From the NCBI RefSeq assembly GCF_024713975.1, contig NC_091096.1, positions 24,763,458-24,827,457 of the forward strand: 64,000 nucleotides of DNA. Direction: 5' to 3'. Below are positions 12,601 through 23,133 of the stretch, in pieces. The position numbers and the translations under genes were made by a program. Below the pieces are notes generated by a model. That model ran no database searches and had not been told where the DNA came from. It saw only the letters and a list, made by a program, of their open reading frames with translations. The stretch is from Paralichthys olivaceus (taxonomy: Eukaryota > Chordata > Actinopteri > Pleuronectiformes > Paralichthyidae). Every line of letters begins with the position of its first letter. The first letter of the stretch is position 1.

Positions 12601-15600
12601 AAAAACTGTATATCCACTGATATATTGTTATCAGATATTTCCATCAAAATCAGCATTTGCCCTGAAGATTCTATATAATTCGCACTCAGCAACAGTTCCA
12701 ATAAGTTGGGGGCTTGTCGAGATTTAAACACAAGTGTAATGTTGCCATGGATTCATTGAATTTCCTGTGGACTATTATTCAAGCCTCAAGTTTTTACCCT
12801 ATATTTGTTTGCGTTGCCTTCAACTTTCAAGGAGACTGTAATTACCACAAATGGTTTAACAAACCCTTAAAACAGACAGTGTTGGATTATAGTCACCCAG
12901 AGAAGTCTGACCTTGATGTTCTTCAACAGGAAGGGTTCTTTGCAGTATTTGCAGTTTAGTGTCCTTTCTGGACATTCTCTCTCATTGTGGCGTTCCTGTT
13001 CGTTGGCTCTCATCAGCTCTTTACAGGAAGGACACAGGATGATCATGAAGTCACAGTTGCCCTCATGACTCACCTGCAGATGATCAACAGAAAAAAAACG
13101 TTCAACATTTCAACATTAATTGGTGAACTTGGACTGCCCCCCGTAGGTTTATGTACGTATAGTGTAAGGATGAATCTGACACTTTCAAAGATACATCCAA
13201 ATATATTTTAGAATAAAATACAAAATACTCTTATTGTAGGTGTATCAAAATAAAGTACTGTATTTTAAAAATACAAAAATATATTTTTCCAATGGATAGC
13301 ATGAAATCACATTGCAAACTATATATATATATAAAACTTAACATAGGCTGAAAGTAGCAAGCTAACGTTATTCGGGTTAAATAATTACCTACAACTCTCC
13401 GTAAATTTGATTTAGACTAGAATACCTAAACGAACAGCAAAACCTAACAGTGATTGTTGAGTTTGCTTCTTCTTTGGGTCTAGCTTTGTGCTGGATCGTG
13501 AATATTCTGAACCTCTGATCTCAACAAGTCAAGCCTTCAATCAGAGGCTGCATGCATCCAGTTTCATTTTTATGAATCATCACGTAGATGTCTCACAGAA
13601 AGTATTTTTCAGAACACTAAAGTATTTGATTCAAAATAGGAATCCATTTCCATCAAACCTGTCAAATGCAAAATGAAAAAAAATACTATTTTGTATTTCA
13701 AATATATATTTAAATACATGTATCATAAATACTACCCATCCCTGATTGATACAATGAGGAAATGCTAAAACCATAATGTAATTTTAGCTTGACAAATTCC
13801 CAACTTTCTTTATTTTTTACAAAACTGGCAATGCATTGTCAAACAACAAATGCAATTTCCCATATAAAAAAAGTTATTTAAAGTAACATATAGATGTAAC
13901 TTTCTTGATGTGATTTATTTTCTAAACCTATAACTTATAAAAAAAAAAAAAAGTGTTTTACCTGATCACTCATGTCTAACATCTGTGATCAGGTAAAACA
14001 CTTTAACATCTAACAAAATCTACCAGGGGATGTTCATTTAAGGGCAGAACTGAGACTTATATTCAAGAACATTCATTAGAACGTGCTTATGATTTATCAA
14101 CCTTTCTACACATCAGTGTAATTTACATATGTGATGAGTGCCACTGATATTATTCATTATTCATGATGGGAGCAGGTGTTAATTTCCCAGCCTCCTTAGC
14201 ATCAATCTATACCTCAAATTCTTTGATAGTTCCCGTCCACGTGCATCCCTCATTGGGACAGACAGCTGCCAAGGACTCGACTTCTCTCCGAGCTGCATTA
14301 TCAGGGAAAGCCTGGATGGAAAAGCAGAGCTTATTGTCAGTGTTGTCTGGTTTGTGTCCTGAGTTACTGAAGTGTGTTGTAACAAACATTCTGCGTCAGA
14401 TCACTGATGGCCAGGATCCTTGGAGCACACTTTTCTGTCCTGGCTCTAATTTCTTCAGCACATATGATCTTTCTAAGGACACGGGACTAAACTTGTTCCA
14501 GCTATTTTGTGCACTGCCAAGACTTACAGAGCGGTCACAAAGTTTCCACGCAGGGAAAGTTTTTGTTAGCTATGGACTCGTTCACATTGGATCAGAAAAC
14601 AAACACAACAGTTCTAAATCTCAGGAATATTTTCAAGGGCTTTATAATGAGAAAAACTTTGGATCTTTTTAAAAACGAGATAACTTCAGTGCACACCAAT
14701 GCTGAGTGTTCATCTGAAATAAAATCAGGTAAAAAAAAAAACATAAAAATATACTTACACCACCTTGCTTGAGGATAGAGGTGGGTTCTTCAAATAAGTC
14801 TTCTTTGATGCAAGCACCGCATTTCTGTGGTCCAGAACTGAAAGAGAAGAAAAACAAACATGGACATTAACAGAGATACTGTACCCATGATAAAACACCA
14901 GCAATGTGTCAGCTAACATGGATATTCAATGGAATTATAATAATAGCTAATACAAATACGGTTTAGGTTCACTCACAGTACTGCGATCAGTACGTAACTC
15001 AAGTCCACATGTCATGGTCTTCAGTAGTGTGCCAGACCAAACCAAGTCACAACTCCATTTATAGAGAGAGACCATGAGATACAGGGTGAAAGCTCCATTT
15101 AAGGTTGTGAGCGAACTTTTAGTTGATCCTTTTCTCACATACAGGTAGAGCTCAAACAACTAATGGATAAAGTGATAAACTGATCAATTAAATAACTATG
15201 TGTCACTAGTTTTCTATTGACTAATGTTCAATTTCCAATCAAAATGTATGGTGTCTCTCTCTTTTATATCAATCCACAATACAAATCTTTGGATGTGAAA
15301 CTAGTGAATGTACATTGAGACTCTGATTGATATATTTATTGAGAGAGAGAGCAGGTGAACCAATAATGAAAATAATAATTTGTTGTAATCGTACATAAAA
15401 TATAATCTGCTGGAGGCAGTGGCTTTATTAAATAAAAATCATGAAAATAAAGAAAGCCCAAGTGGCACTATTGTCAGAAATACCATTTACACTTACACTT
15501 CACCTTTTGCACACTTTATCTTTTAAATTTTAATATTACTCTTCCCATCACTCTACACGAAATAACCCGTATTGACAGAGTAAAACGTGTTTTCTTATTA

Positions 15601-16842
15601 ATTAAAACTAAAAATATCTAATTTACCAAAAAGGATTGAGTCACTTGTAGAATCTCATTGGCAGCATTTAAAGCTTTCAGTCCTCTAAGTTAAGTCTTCA
15701 GCTCTACACAGTTGGATTTGTGCTCTTTGTGATCCTCTCACACTCAGTAAGACTGGAGGAGAAGTGTCTGTGAGCTGCATCTTCAGGTCTCTGCACAGAT
15801 GTTCTATGTGGTTGAAGTCTGGACATTGTCTGGGACGCTCATGGACACTCCAGTGTCTCCACGTTCACTCTGGAGCAGATTTTCTTCAAGGACCTCGCTG
15901 TATTTGGCTGCATTCATCTTTGACTCAGTTCTGACCAGTCTCCCTGTCCCTGCTGCTGAGAAGCTCCCCCATAGAGACGGTGTTAGCCCGGTGATGCGGT
16001 GTGTGGTGTTCACCAGACATTGTGTTTGAACTTCTTGGACCAGAGAATTCAATCCTAATTCAGAAGTCATATGTCTTTTACTCAAAGTAGCATCCATCGG
16101 GCCACTCTGCCATAAAGGCCTGATTGATGGAGTGACAATTCGAGGATCATACCTGATGAGAACTTCTGAGGCTCTGTCAGAGTGACCATTGGGTTCTTGG
16201 TCACACCCCCTGACTAAGGCTTTTGATAGCTTTACTTTGTTTAGTATGACAGCCAACTCCAGGAGGACTGAAACTTAGGAAATGTTTATTTTATTCTCTC
16301 ATCTATGCCTCATTCGATAGCTGAAGTTAAGACAGAGATCCGTGGACCTCCTGACATGTAGCGTGAATGAAGGGACTTTATAAACTCAGGTGGGAGCCTT
16401 TAAGTTTGTCACAGGTGGACACCAGTCACACCCCAATGAAAAATGAAGCAAACAGATCACACCAGCAGAGGGTGTGGCAGCAACGTGCCTATTGTTCTCA
16501 GAGGTTAGATTTTTAAATATAAAAATTAAAACAACTGGAAAATAGACTTTATTATACTGGTCAATGATCCAACACACATGTGCACAGTAAGAGATAAAAC
16601 CCGTGATCTCACCACCAAGCCCGTCTTATGACTGAGCCTTTCAGTCCAGACACAACCATCATCTCCTCACTTCTGCATCATCACAAACAATGAAAGAAGC
16701 TCAGTTGTGTTATTGTCATTCTCATACAGAAACCTGTATTGTAAAAAGCACACGTATACATTTACTGATCCTTGCCAGGTCACGTCACCTGACATATGGA
16801 AGTCATCCTAAAATCAAAAAAAGACCCAATTTAATGTTGGCT

Positions 16843-16880
<38 letters not shown>

Positions 16881-17417
16881 TCTGGGTTATCACTTTATTA
16901 CAACACGGTGTCGTGATCAACTTGTGGAGATGTCCACTGTCTGCTCCGGTCAGTTACAGCAGAGGTTAGCGGGTCTTGCCTGTGAGGACAGCAGGAAACC
17001 CCATCACACAAACTGAGATTTCACTGGGAGAAAGGGCTGGCCGGTGATTAACATGCATGCCGAATGTCGCAGTAAATCTTCGAAATATATATCGTCTCTT
17101 CCCACAACGTGAGCTGCGGCGATGAGCGGCGCACCGTTAAATGAAGAGATATCCGAAGGTTGTTTGGTGCCGAGCTCTGGCTGCTACACACACCTAGCTA
17201 GCGTGCTAGCAGCCATGAGTAGCACTCACCTCACTATCTTGTTGAAGCAGAAGGAGCAGAAGCGATGGCCGCACTGGGCTTGCAGGGGTCTCCTCAGGAC
17301 TTTGTGGCACGAGTTGCACAGATGCTTGTCTTCGAGGCCGTTGGCCAGGATTTTCTTCGGGAAGCCCGGTCTGATGCCTTCCAGGGAAGATGGTGGAGAC
17401 GGTTCCTGAGCAGCCAT
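6620..17417 (-). CDS. traf2: TNF receptor-associated factor 2 (TRAF2), complete, 10 coding exons
   Basis: Cytoplasmic adaptor and RING protein that links TNF-receptor family members to NF-kB and JNK signalling. Coding exons, in transcript order: 17417-17230, 14837-14759, 14311-14213, 13073-12912, 11547-11473, 11346-11272, 10419-9934, 9555-9378, 9267-9119, 6838-6620. They sum to 1710 nt (569 aa plus TAG) with phase kept at every junction and GT-AG introns. The RING has Cys/His ligands at residues 34, 37, 49, 51, 54, 57, 69 and 72. Cys/His TRAF zinc fingers follow to about residue 230, a coiled coil containing TFENIVCVLNRE (about 355-370), and a C-terminal TRAF/MATH domain from about 416, ending AIVDLTGL as in human TRAF2. 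The start MAAQEP is the first Met of the RING exon. The protein is 68 aa longer than human (501), and all the excess lies in exon 7. traf2 versus another TRAF is well supported; which teleost paralogue (a or b) cannot be told. Confidence 0.95.
6860..7215. repeat. interspersed fish repeat in traf2 intron 9
   Basis: This AT-rich block contains GATTAGTTGTTTGATCCATAA, then CTCTTGTTTTGACCACAAAC, then a TATTCACATTTAAAAAGCTG segment and AGTTGGCGATCAATTTAG, ending in ATGAATCGATTCATTG. The order of these motifs matches a repeat seen many times in teleost genomes, probably a non-autonomous DNA transposon. The class assignment is an inference. Confidence 0.55.
8045..8465. mobile_element. MITE-like element with about 40-bp terminal inverted repeats
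   Basis: The left end GGCTACATCCATACTGTGAC and the reverse complement of the right end (GGCTACATCCATAATACTAC) begin identically and both continue into CATTTTC followed by an A-rich run. About 340 bp of non-coding sequence lie between. It is within traf2 intron 9. A short TGAG flanks both sides, but the target duplication is not convincing. Confidence 0.6.
11990..12310 (+). mobile_element. L2-like LINE reverse-transcriptase fragment with 3' tail
   Basis: The plus-strand frame reads SHLDYCNSLF, then after frameshifts LVFKSLSSIAPLIS. These match conserved positions near the C-terminal end of L2/Rex-type non-LTR reverse transcriptases. The segment ends in GTGCTATATATATAAAGTA and an ATT-rich run, the usual 3' end of such elements. 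It is a dead 5'-truncated copy in traf2 intron 4, opposite in orientation to the gene. Confidence 0.75.
13950..14004. repeat. perfect 20-bp inverted repeat (hairpin)
   Basis: The arm at 13950-13969 (core AGTGTTTTACCTGATCAC) is exactly complementary to 13985-14004, with a 15-nt loop. It follows a poly-A run in traf2 intron 3. It may be a small palindromic element or a stem-loop; no function is visible. Confidence 0.85.
15660..16290 (-). pseudogene. Tc1/mariner-like transposase relic
   Basis: The minus-strand frame at 16256-15804 contains LWGSFSAAGTGRLVR and KMNAAKYSEVLEENLLQSE, the Tc1 transposase segment that lies before the second catalytic Asp. A shifted frame continues QCPDFNHIEHLCRDLKM at about 15.8 kb, matching the Tc1 motif that carries the third acidic residue (DD34E). 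The N-terminal DNA-binding part is not recognisable and frames are broken, so the copy is inactive. It lies in traf2 intron 1. Confidence 0.8.
16845..16879. repeat. (CA)n microsatellite
   Basis: Simple CA repeat of about 35 bp in traf2 intron 1. Confidence 0.95.
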
Positions 17418-17640
17418 TATTTCCCCTGAACAATATCGGGGTACTCGGTGGGGTGTGTTCAGCCCAGCACACACCGATCACTGTGGGTTTTAGAGTTCAA
17501 GACTCATCGCCGTGTGTTTGATTTAATCTACCGGGGGTCTCCCGCCGATGCCATGTGGCGGATGTTCATTTGATTGAAGACACACCAGGCGTTTGTGCGA
17601 TGTGACAAAAAGTGACAGCTAAGGATGAGGATGCTGCGTC
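17418..17640 (-). promoter_or_regulatory. probable traf2 5' UTR/promoter region
   Basis: The sequence immediately upstream of the traf2 start codon is richer in CpG than the surroundings (for example CTACCGGGGGTCTCCCGCCGATG), as is the coding exon itself. No TATA box is evident. The transcription start cannot be fixed from sequence alone. Confidence 0.45.
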
Positions 17641-17700
17641 CACCTACAGGCTGTGTCTGCCACTAGGGGCCGCTAGAGCACCCTGAACTTGAAGTTCACA

Positions 17701-18140
17701 ACCATCACAACTAAATAGAAATATCATCATCACCACTAAATAGAAATATCATCATCAACTCAAGTAAATAGAAATATCATCATCACAAGTAAATATAAAT
17801 ATCATCATCACCAGTAAATAGAAATATCATCATCACAAGTAAATATAAATATCATCATCACCACTAAATAGAAATATCATCATAACAACTGAATACAAAT
17901 ATGAATATCATCATACAACTAAATATAAATATCATCATCACAACTAAATATAAATATCATCATCAAAACTAAATACAAATATAAATACCATCATCACAAC
18001 TAAATAGAAATATCATCATCACAACTGAATACAAATATGAATATCATCATCACAAGTAAATAAAAATATCATCATCACAACTAAATATAAATATCATCAT
18101 CAAAACTACATACAAATATAAATATCATCATCACAAATAA
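17701..18140. repeat. AT-rich minisatellite, about 25-bp unit
   Basis: Roughly 17 imperfect tandem copies of a unit close to CAACTAAATATAAATATCATC plus ATCA, with variants (AGTAAATAG, ACTGAATAC) and some longer units. It is not a CRISPR array: there are no unique spacers, and units abut directly. Confidence 0.93.
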
Positions 18141-18859
18141 ATTCAGTTAAACATGTGAATACCTGATTGCGGAATGCACACAAAAATAACTTTCTCAACT
18201 TGTATGAGCTCTCCTCCACATCAGAGCCCTCTCCTAGAAACTTCGAAAAAACATGAAATTGCATTTCATACAAGACACAGATCTTACAATTTCACCCCTT
18301 GGCCCTTCCTCTCTGTTTTAATCTGCCTTCATTATATATTTGGGTGAAACAGCGCCCTCCACAGGCCGCAGCGGCAGGATACAACCTAGTGTAAATCTAA
18401 CTAAAGTTCAGTGAAGTTACACAGAGTTGGTTGGTTGACTGCACAGCTTTCACTTTTAGCTTTGCTCCATACTCAAAGGTTCATATCAGTATAAAAATGA
18501 AATAAGTTAATGATGAAATACATCACAAAGATATAGAAAACAATCATCACACTTAACAAGTAGGTTAAAAACACCTACAGACTTTATACCAGTGTTGACA
18601 AAAACAAGATGAGTTCATTGTGTCACTCAGTGTTGTCTCGGATAAAGCCCTTATGATCATGTGTTTTGAGTCACTTTTTCAGAAATTGTTTGCTTGTGCA
18701 TAGTTTACAGCACTGACGCTGCACATTGTCATCATTGCATAAATCCTCCCTGATGCTGTGACCCAGATATTTTACTTTTAGGGCTTGTTCTGCCATAAGG
18801 AATGAAAAGCTTGTGTTGATAACTGTTTTGGATTTGGATTCAATTACTTGAATACACCT

Positions 18860-19000
18860 GTTAATGGTCTTACTCTGAGCGTGGATGGGTGGGGGGTATG
18901 ATTATTATAGCTTTTATCCTGTAAACACTTGGTTTTAAATTGCTTGTATCAAAAATGCTATACAAATTAAGATTATATTGATTGATTGATTATAACATCT
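18860..19000 (+). repeat. LINE 3'-end fragment
   Basis: The segment ends AAAAATGCTATACAAATTAAG followed by (ATTG)n, the usual 3' terminus and tetranucleotide tail of L2/Rex-type fish LINEs. No coding remnant is visible upstream. Confidence 0.55.
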
Positions 19001-19235
19001 ACATTTTTGTTACTGTCATGATACAACATCAAAGTTTTTTTATTTATTTCTTGTGAAGGTACACACATATAATCAACCTACTTGTCACAGTAAGTAGTAA
19101 TTAAGTAAAAGGCAGTTTGACTCTGTCACTCTGGTTCACTCTGTTCAACACCAGGGATTTTTCATTCTGAAATAAGGCGGAACATTGATAGATGGTTCAG
19201 TGGGATCGTACTGGACAGAGTGGTGTTTAGCATTG

Positions 19236-19470
19236 TTGGGGGTGGCTGAGGGGTAGAGCGGTTATCCTCCAACCAGATGATCAGCAGTTCAATCCCAGTC
19301 TTCCCCAATTGCATGCAGAAGTGACCTTGGGCAAGATGATGCTGAACCATAGAACAAAAAGTGCTGTTAATAGATGCACTGTGTGAATGGGTGAATGGAA
19401 AACTGTACTGTAAAGCACCTTGAGTGGCCATAAAAACTAGAAAAGCTCTATGTAACTACAAACCATTTAC
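19236..19470 (+). mobile_element. tRNA-derived SINE
   Basis: A 5' tRNA-like head carries a pol III A box (TGGCTGAGGGGTAGAGCGG, from about 19243) and a B box (AGTTCAATCCC, 19286-19296). It is followed by GACCTTGGGCAAGATGAT and TGTGAATGGGTGAATGGAAA, and ends ...TGTAAAGCACCTTGAGTGG / CTCTATGTAACTACA. This is a well-known teleost SINE layout. It is diverged, so an old copy. Confidence 0.8.
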
Positions 19471-20504
19471 TGTGAGCTAATTTAGCAGGGATGTGCTATT
19501 TTGTTTGTTTAAAGGATCCCTACTTGTTAATGCAATAGCAACCAGCTAATCGTTCTGGGGTCCACACCTAACATATAGTGCATAACACATCACATGACAA
19601 ACATTTATTTAATTACATTTATATACATGAATTTACATCACAGCTTGCATTTATATACAATTCGGACCACTGTACGTACATTTGAATAGAAAACCCCAAA
19701 AGTCTATGTAAATGATATTGTATTATTTGTGTAGACACCAGATTTATAATATTAAAAAGTATAAACGCTGACCCTGCCACAACCATGATGCTGAGTTCTG
19801 TAGTGACTTCCCAGAATTCTTTGAAGGACGTGACTGACAGTTTATCGGACCGATACAAAAGCAGCAGACACAATCCCCGCCCCCTGAACGTTTCCCCTGT
19901 TACCGTAATAACCAGACAGAAGAAAAACCGAAGCGCAAAGAAAATCGTGCTTATTCAAAAATAAGAAACACCAACTCAAAGAGAGCAAATGCAAGCAGTG
20001 ATTTTGAATGGGAATCACATTCGTTTGCATTTCACATTGTGGTTCTTCGTTATGTGTTTCTAATGGCTTGGATTTGCAGTTTAGCTTGACTGGTTTGCAT
20101 TTCCACATTTTCAGATTTGTTCCCCATCAGAATAAGAATATTTAAGCCCATATGTATCATCGGGAAGCAGACTGTGTTGAATGGACTCCATGAATTGGAC
20201 CACTGGAGCAGCAGCAAGTTAGCAACACTTAGTATAATCCCGGAAATGTTGTAATTTTATTTTCAAAAAAAAAAGGCTGTGTTTGTTTCTAGTTTCACGA
20301 TGTGTCCTTCAGAATCTGGATTATGCCAAATAACCATATCAGTCTTAAATGATGGCTGTTTACATGTGCATGTCATGTACCGATGCTCATTAACATGCTC
20401 TGTCCCTGTCAAATAAATAAATACACACTGACATTGTGTTTTTTGGAGATGCTGTACAATAAGGTAGATACAATTACCACAATGTCCAGTTAGTAGAAGA
20501 AGAA

Positions 20505-20890
20505 GAAGAAAAAGACATACTTTATTGATCCCCCCCAAGGGGGAAATTCTTTTTACAGTCACACATTTTTATTTATACATGCAGTTTTTAACCCACAATC
20601 CCAAACACACACAAAGGGCTCATACTATGAGCTATTGTGTGTGTGTGGGATTGTGGGTTTGTGGGTTACTCACTCTACCATCTATATTTGCATGTCTATA
20701 GACATGCAAATATGGAGAGAGATGGTAGAGTGATGGGCAGACCCGGGGAAGCGCCCTGCGAGCAAGTGTTGGGTTTGGTGCCTTGCTCAAGGGCAAGGCC
20801 TCTCCAGCTACCAGTCCACCTTCCATACTTTTAGTCCATGCTGGACTTGAACCGGCCACCCTCCTTGTCGCTGTCGTGGAGCTTTTTACT
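20505..20890 (-). mobile_element. LINE 3'-UTR-type fish repeat, interrupted by a palindrome
   Basis: ACTTTATTGATCCCCCCCAA / GGGGGAAATTC at 20518-20550 is the reverse complement of a common fish LINE 3' terminus. TTGGTGCCTTGCTCAAGGGC and GGACTTGAACCGGCCACCCT near 20.78-20.86 kb belong to the same repeat family. The long palindrome at 20671-20732 lies between them. Confidence 0.65.
20671..20732. repeat. long near-perfect inverted repeat with octamer motifs
   Basis: 20684-20713 is a perfect 30-bp palindrome with two ATTTGCAT/ATGCAAAT octamers. It is extended by complementary 13-bp arms (CACTCTACCATCT at 20671-20683 and its complement at 20720-20732), with a 6-nt bulge GGAGAG on the right side. 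Confidence 0.85.
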
Positions 20891-21075
20891 CCATCATATG
20901 ATCCCTACAAGCAGACAGAGTTCCCGTTATGGAACTTATATAATGAATACATTTTTTATTGTATGACGGAGGTGATCACAGCTGGATACCTGAGAACCTT
21001 GCAAACTAAACAAAACACTGAAAATAATATGTCATAGAAAATGTGTGAGATAAACGTCCCCAAAACACCCTGATC

Positions 21076-21178
<103 letters not shown>

Positions 21179-21179
21179 G

Positions 21180-21640
21180 GATCGTGATCTCGTTGGCTCT
21201 GAAACACTTGCTTTATTGTGAAAGTGTTTACGGAAGTGAAGCGTCTCTGTGTGACGCTCCACGGAGGATCGGGAGCTGCTCTCTGTTGCAGAGGAATGTC
21301 GCTGCTGTGTGTGTGTGTGCGCGCGTGTGTGTCGGGACCACAGACTGGATGGAGGTCTGACAGACGCTTCTGAGTAGAAGATGTCGGGATTGCAGTTTGC
21401 TGTCACGCCAGAGAACCGTGAGTAGCTGTCGGTGGCGATGATGTCAGCTGGAGGAGCAGACCCGCCGTCAAATGTCAGTGAGCGTAGAGGAGGAAGCTAA
21501 GCTAATATCTGCTGGGCAGCTAGCTAAAGAGAGCCGAAGGATAACGTTACCTTTTCAGCAGGGCAGGTCACTCACCGGGCTGCCTCGTCTCTGTTAGAAG
21601 CCTGTGTCGACCTTGAAGTACCCGTTAGCTGATATGACTC
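21180..21640 (+). promoter_or_regulatory. CpG-rich region, probable rabl6 promoter and 5' exon
   Basis: CpG density is high (ACGGAAGTGAAGCGTC, GTGCGCGCGTG, GTGGCGATG) against a CpG-poor background. It includes ATG at 21381 (MSGLQFAVTPEN) followed immediately by a splice donor CC|GTGAGT at 21418. Since the first RABL6 coding exon (23134) is not CpG-rich, this is probably the rabl6 promoter with a 5' UTR exon. The short start-to-donor frame may be a uORF, an alternative N-terminus or an unrelated transcript. Confidence 0.5.
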
Positions 21641-23133
21641 CAGCGTTTTAGTGATTATTGCTTCTGAAATATAGAAACAGCTCTCCTAACTGCGGCTCAT
21701 AGCATGCGCAGCTAATGCTAGTTGGATAACGTTAAAGGGAAATTTCACAGTGTTGTTGGTCCAGTGTTCCACTCGGCTGGCTTCTCTCTCCGTTTTAAGA
21801 CAGACACAATGTACAGATGATGCAAACAGGAGACACGTCCCCACGGTGAATAATGTCACATGCTCTGCTGCCCACGTATCTCTAATACGACGCAAATATT
21901 TTTCACTTGTCATCATACGAGCCTGTCACACACGAGTCTCTCTGAGAGAAGTACCACCTGACCACATCCTCAGATGTCGCCATAGTTTGTGACAGTCATG
22001 CTTGATCAACGTGTTTGAGGCACAGAGCTGAATATCAGATTTTCATTTCGTTCGAAGCGCAAGAACATCGTTTGGCCTCACCTGCAGCAGGAGATCTGAA
22101 CAGATCCCTGAGACCCATCAGACAAACTGTTCCCTGTCAACTGGGAAACATAAGGGCTTACTCCTTTTGAGTCACATGACAAAGATTAAAACGTGTGATA
22201 TATGAGAGTGTGCAATTCCTCAATGTAGAGCACCAACCAAACATATTTTAATCATCAATCAGTTACTTTGCAGATTATTTTTATTACAGTTTGGTCAGTG
22301 AAATGTGATCCAGCCTCTCCTTAATGCTGTCTTTGTCGGACTGTTGATCCTAAATATTCTCTTTACTATAATGCAAATCATTTGTTTAGTGTGTTTCTAG
22401 GTGATGGTAAATAGTTGCATCCATATGGTTTAAAGACTCCTTGAAGTATCTGGCTTTACATTCATATACAGATCAGCAGTATAAACATGTTTTAGTGTTT
22501 TCTAATGTACAATTATTTTTGCAGAAAATGTGATGTTCAGCTCTCTGACTCTGTGACATGACAGCATCAGTCTGGAGCTACACAAAATCAAGTAATCGTG
22601 GTGTGACTTCCACCTTAGAGAATCAATTTGTCTTTCTCAGTATTTATGAATTGAAATTGCCAGAATATGTGGAACATGTGAGTAAACTAACAGTGTCCTT
22701 TTACGTTACCGGATCTGGCATTACATTTTTGGTCACATTTTATTGAAGACATGATGATGTGTTGGCTTATGTGTTTGTTAATATCATGCCCTCGCCCTGA
22801 AAGGGAATGGCCTTTGATTCCCAAACATAACATCTATATTTTTTTTATTGTTGTTTTTTTCTTTATAGATGATGCTTATAACAACATGGTAGTTCCTTCC
22901 ACTGCTGACTGTCAAGCAAGAACAATCGTCCAGGTCTAAGGAAACAGCTGCTTAATTCAGAGACAATACTGAGTAATTCGGCATCAGATTTGCTTCTAAG
23001 CATGGACCCTTAAATTCCTCAGCTATCAGCACACACTGGTACTCTATACCGTCAGTTGTGGTGTGACAAATTGTTCGGGGAGTTCCACTTTACTATCGCT
23101 CGTTTCTGTACAAGCTTGTGAAGCGTCGTGAAG

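Noticed and set aside
12438-12731. Minus-strand 97-codon frame in traf2 intron 4
   Set aside because: There is no conserved peptide and no matching splice sites; the flanking traf2 exons already join in phase.
17701-18140. CRISPR-like tandem array
   Set aside because: Units abut without unique spacers and the genome is clearly vertebrate; it is a minisatellite.
19236-19310. Functional tRNA gene
   Set aside because: A and B boxes are present, but a full cloverleaf and terminator are lacking and the sequence continues into a SINE body.
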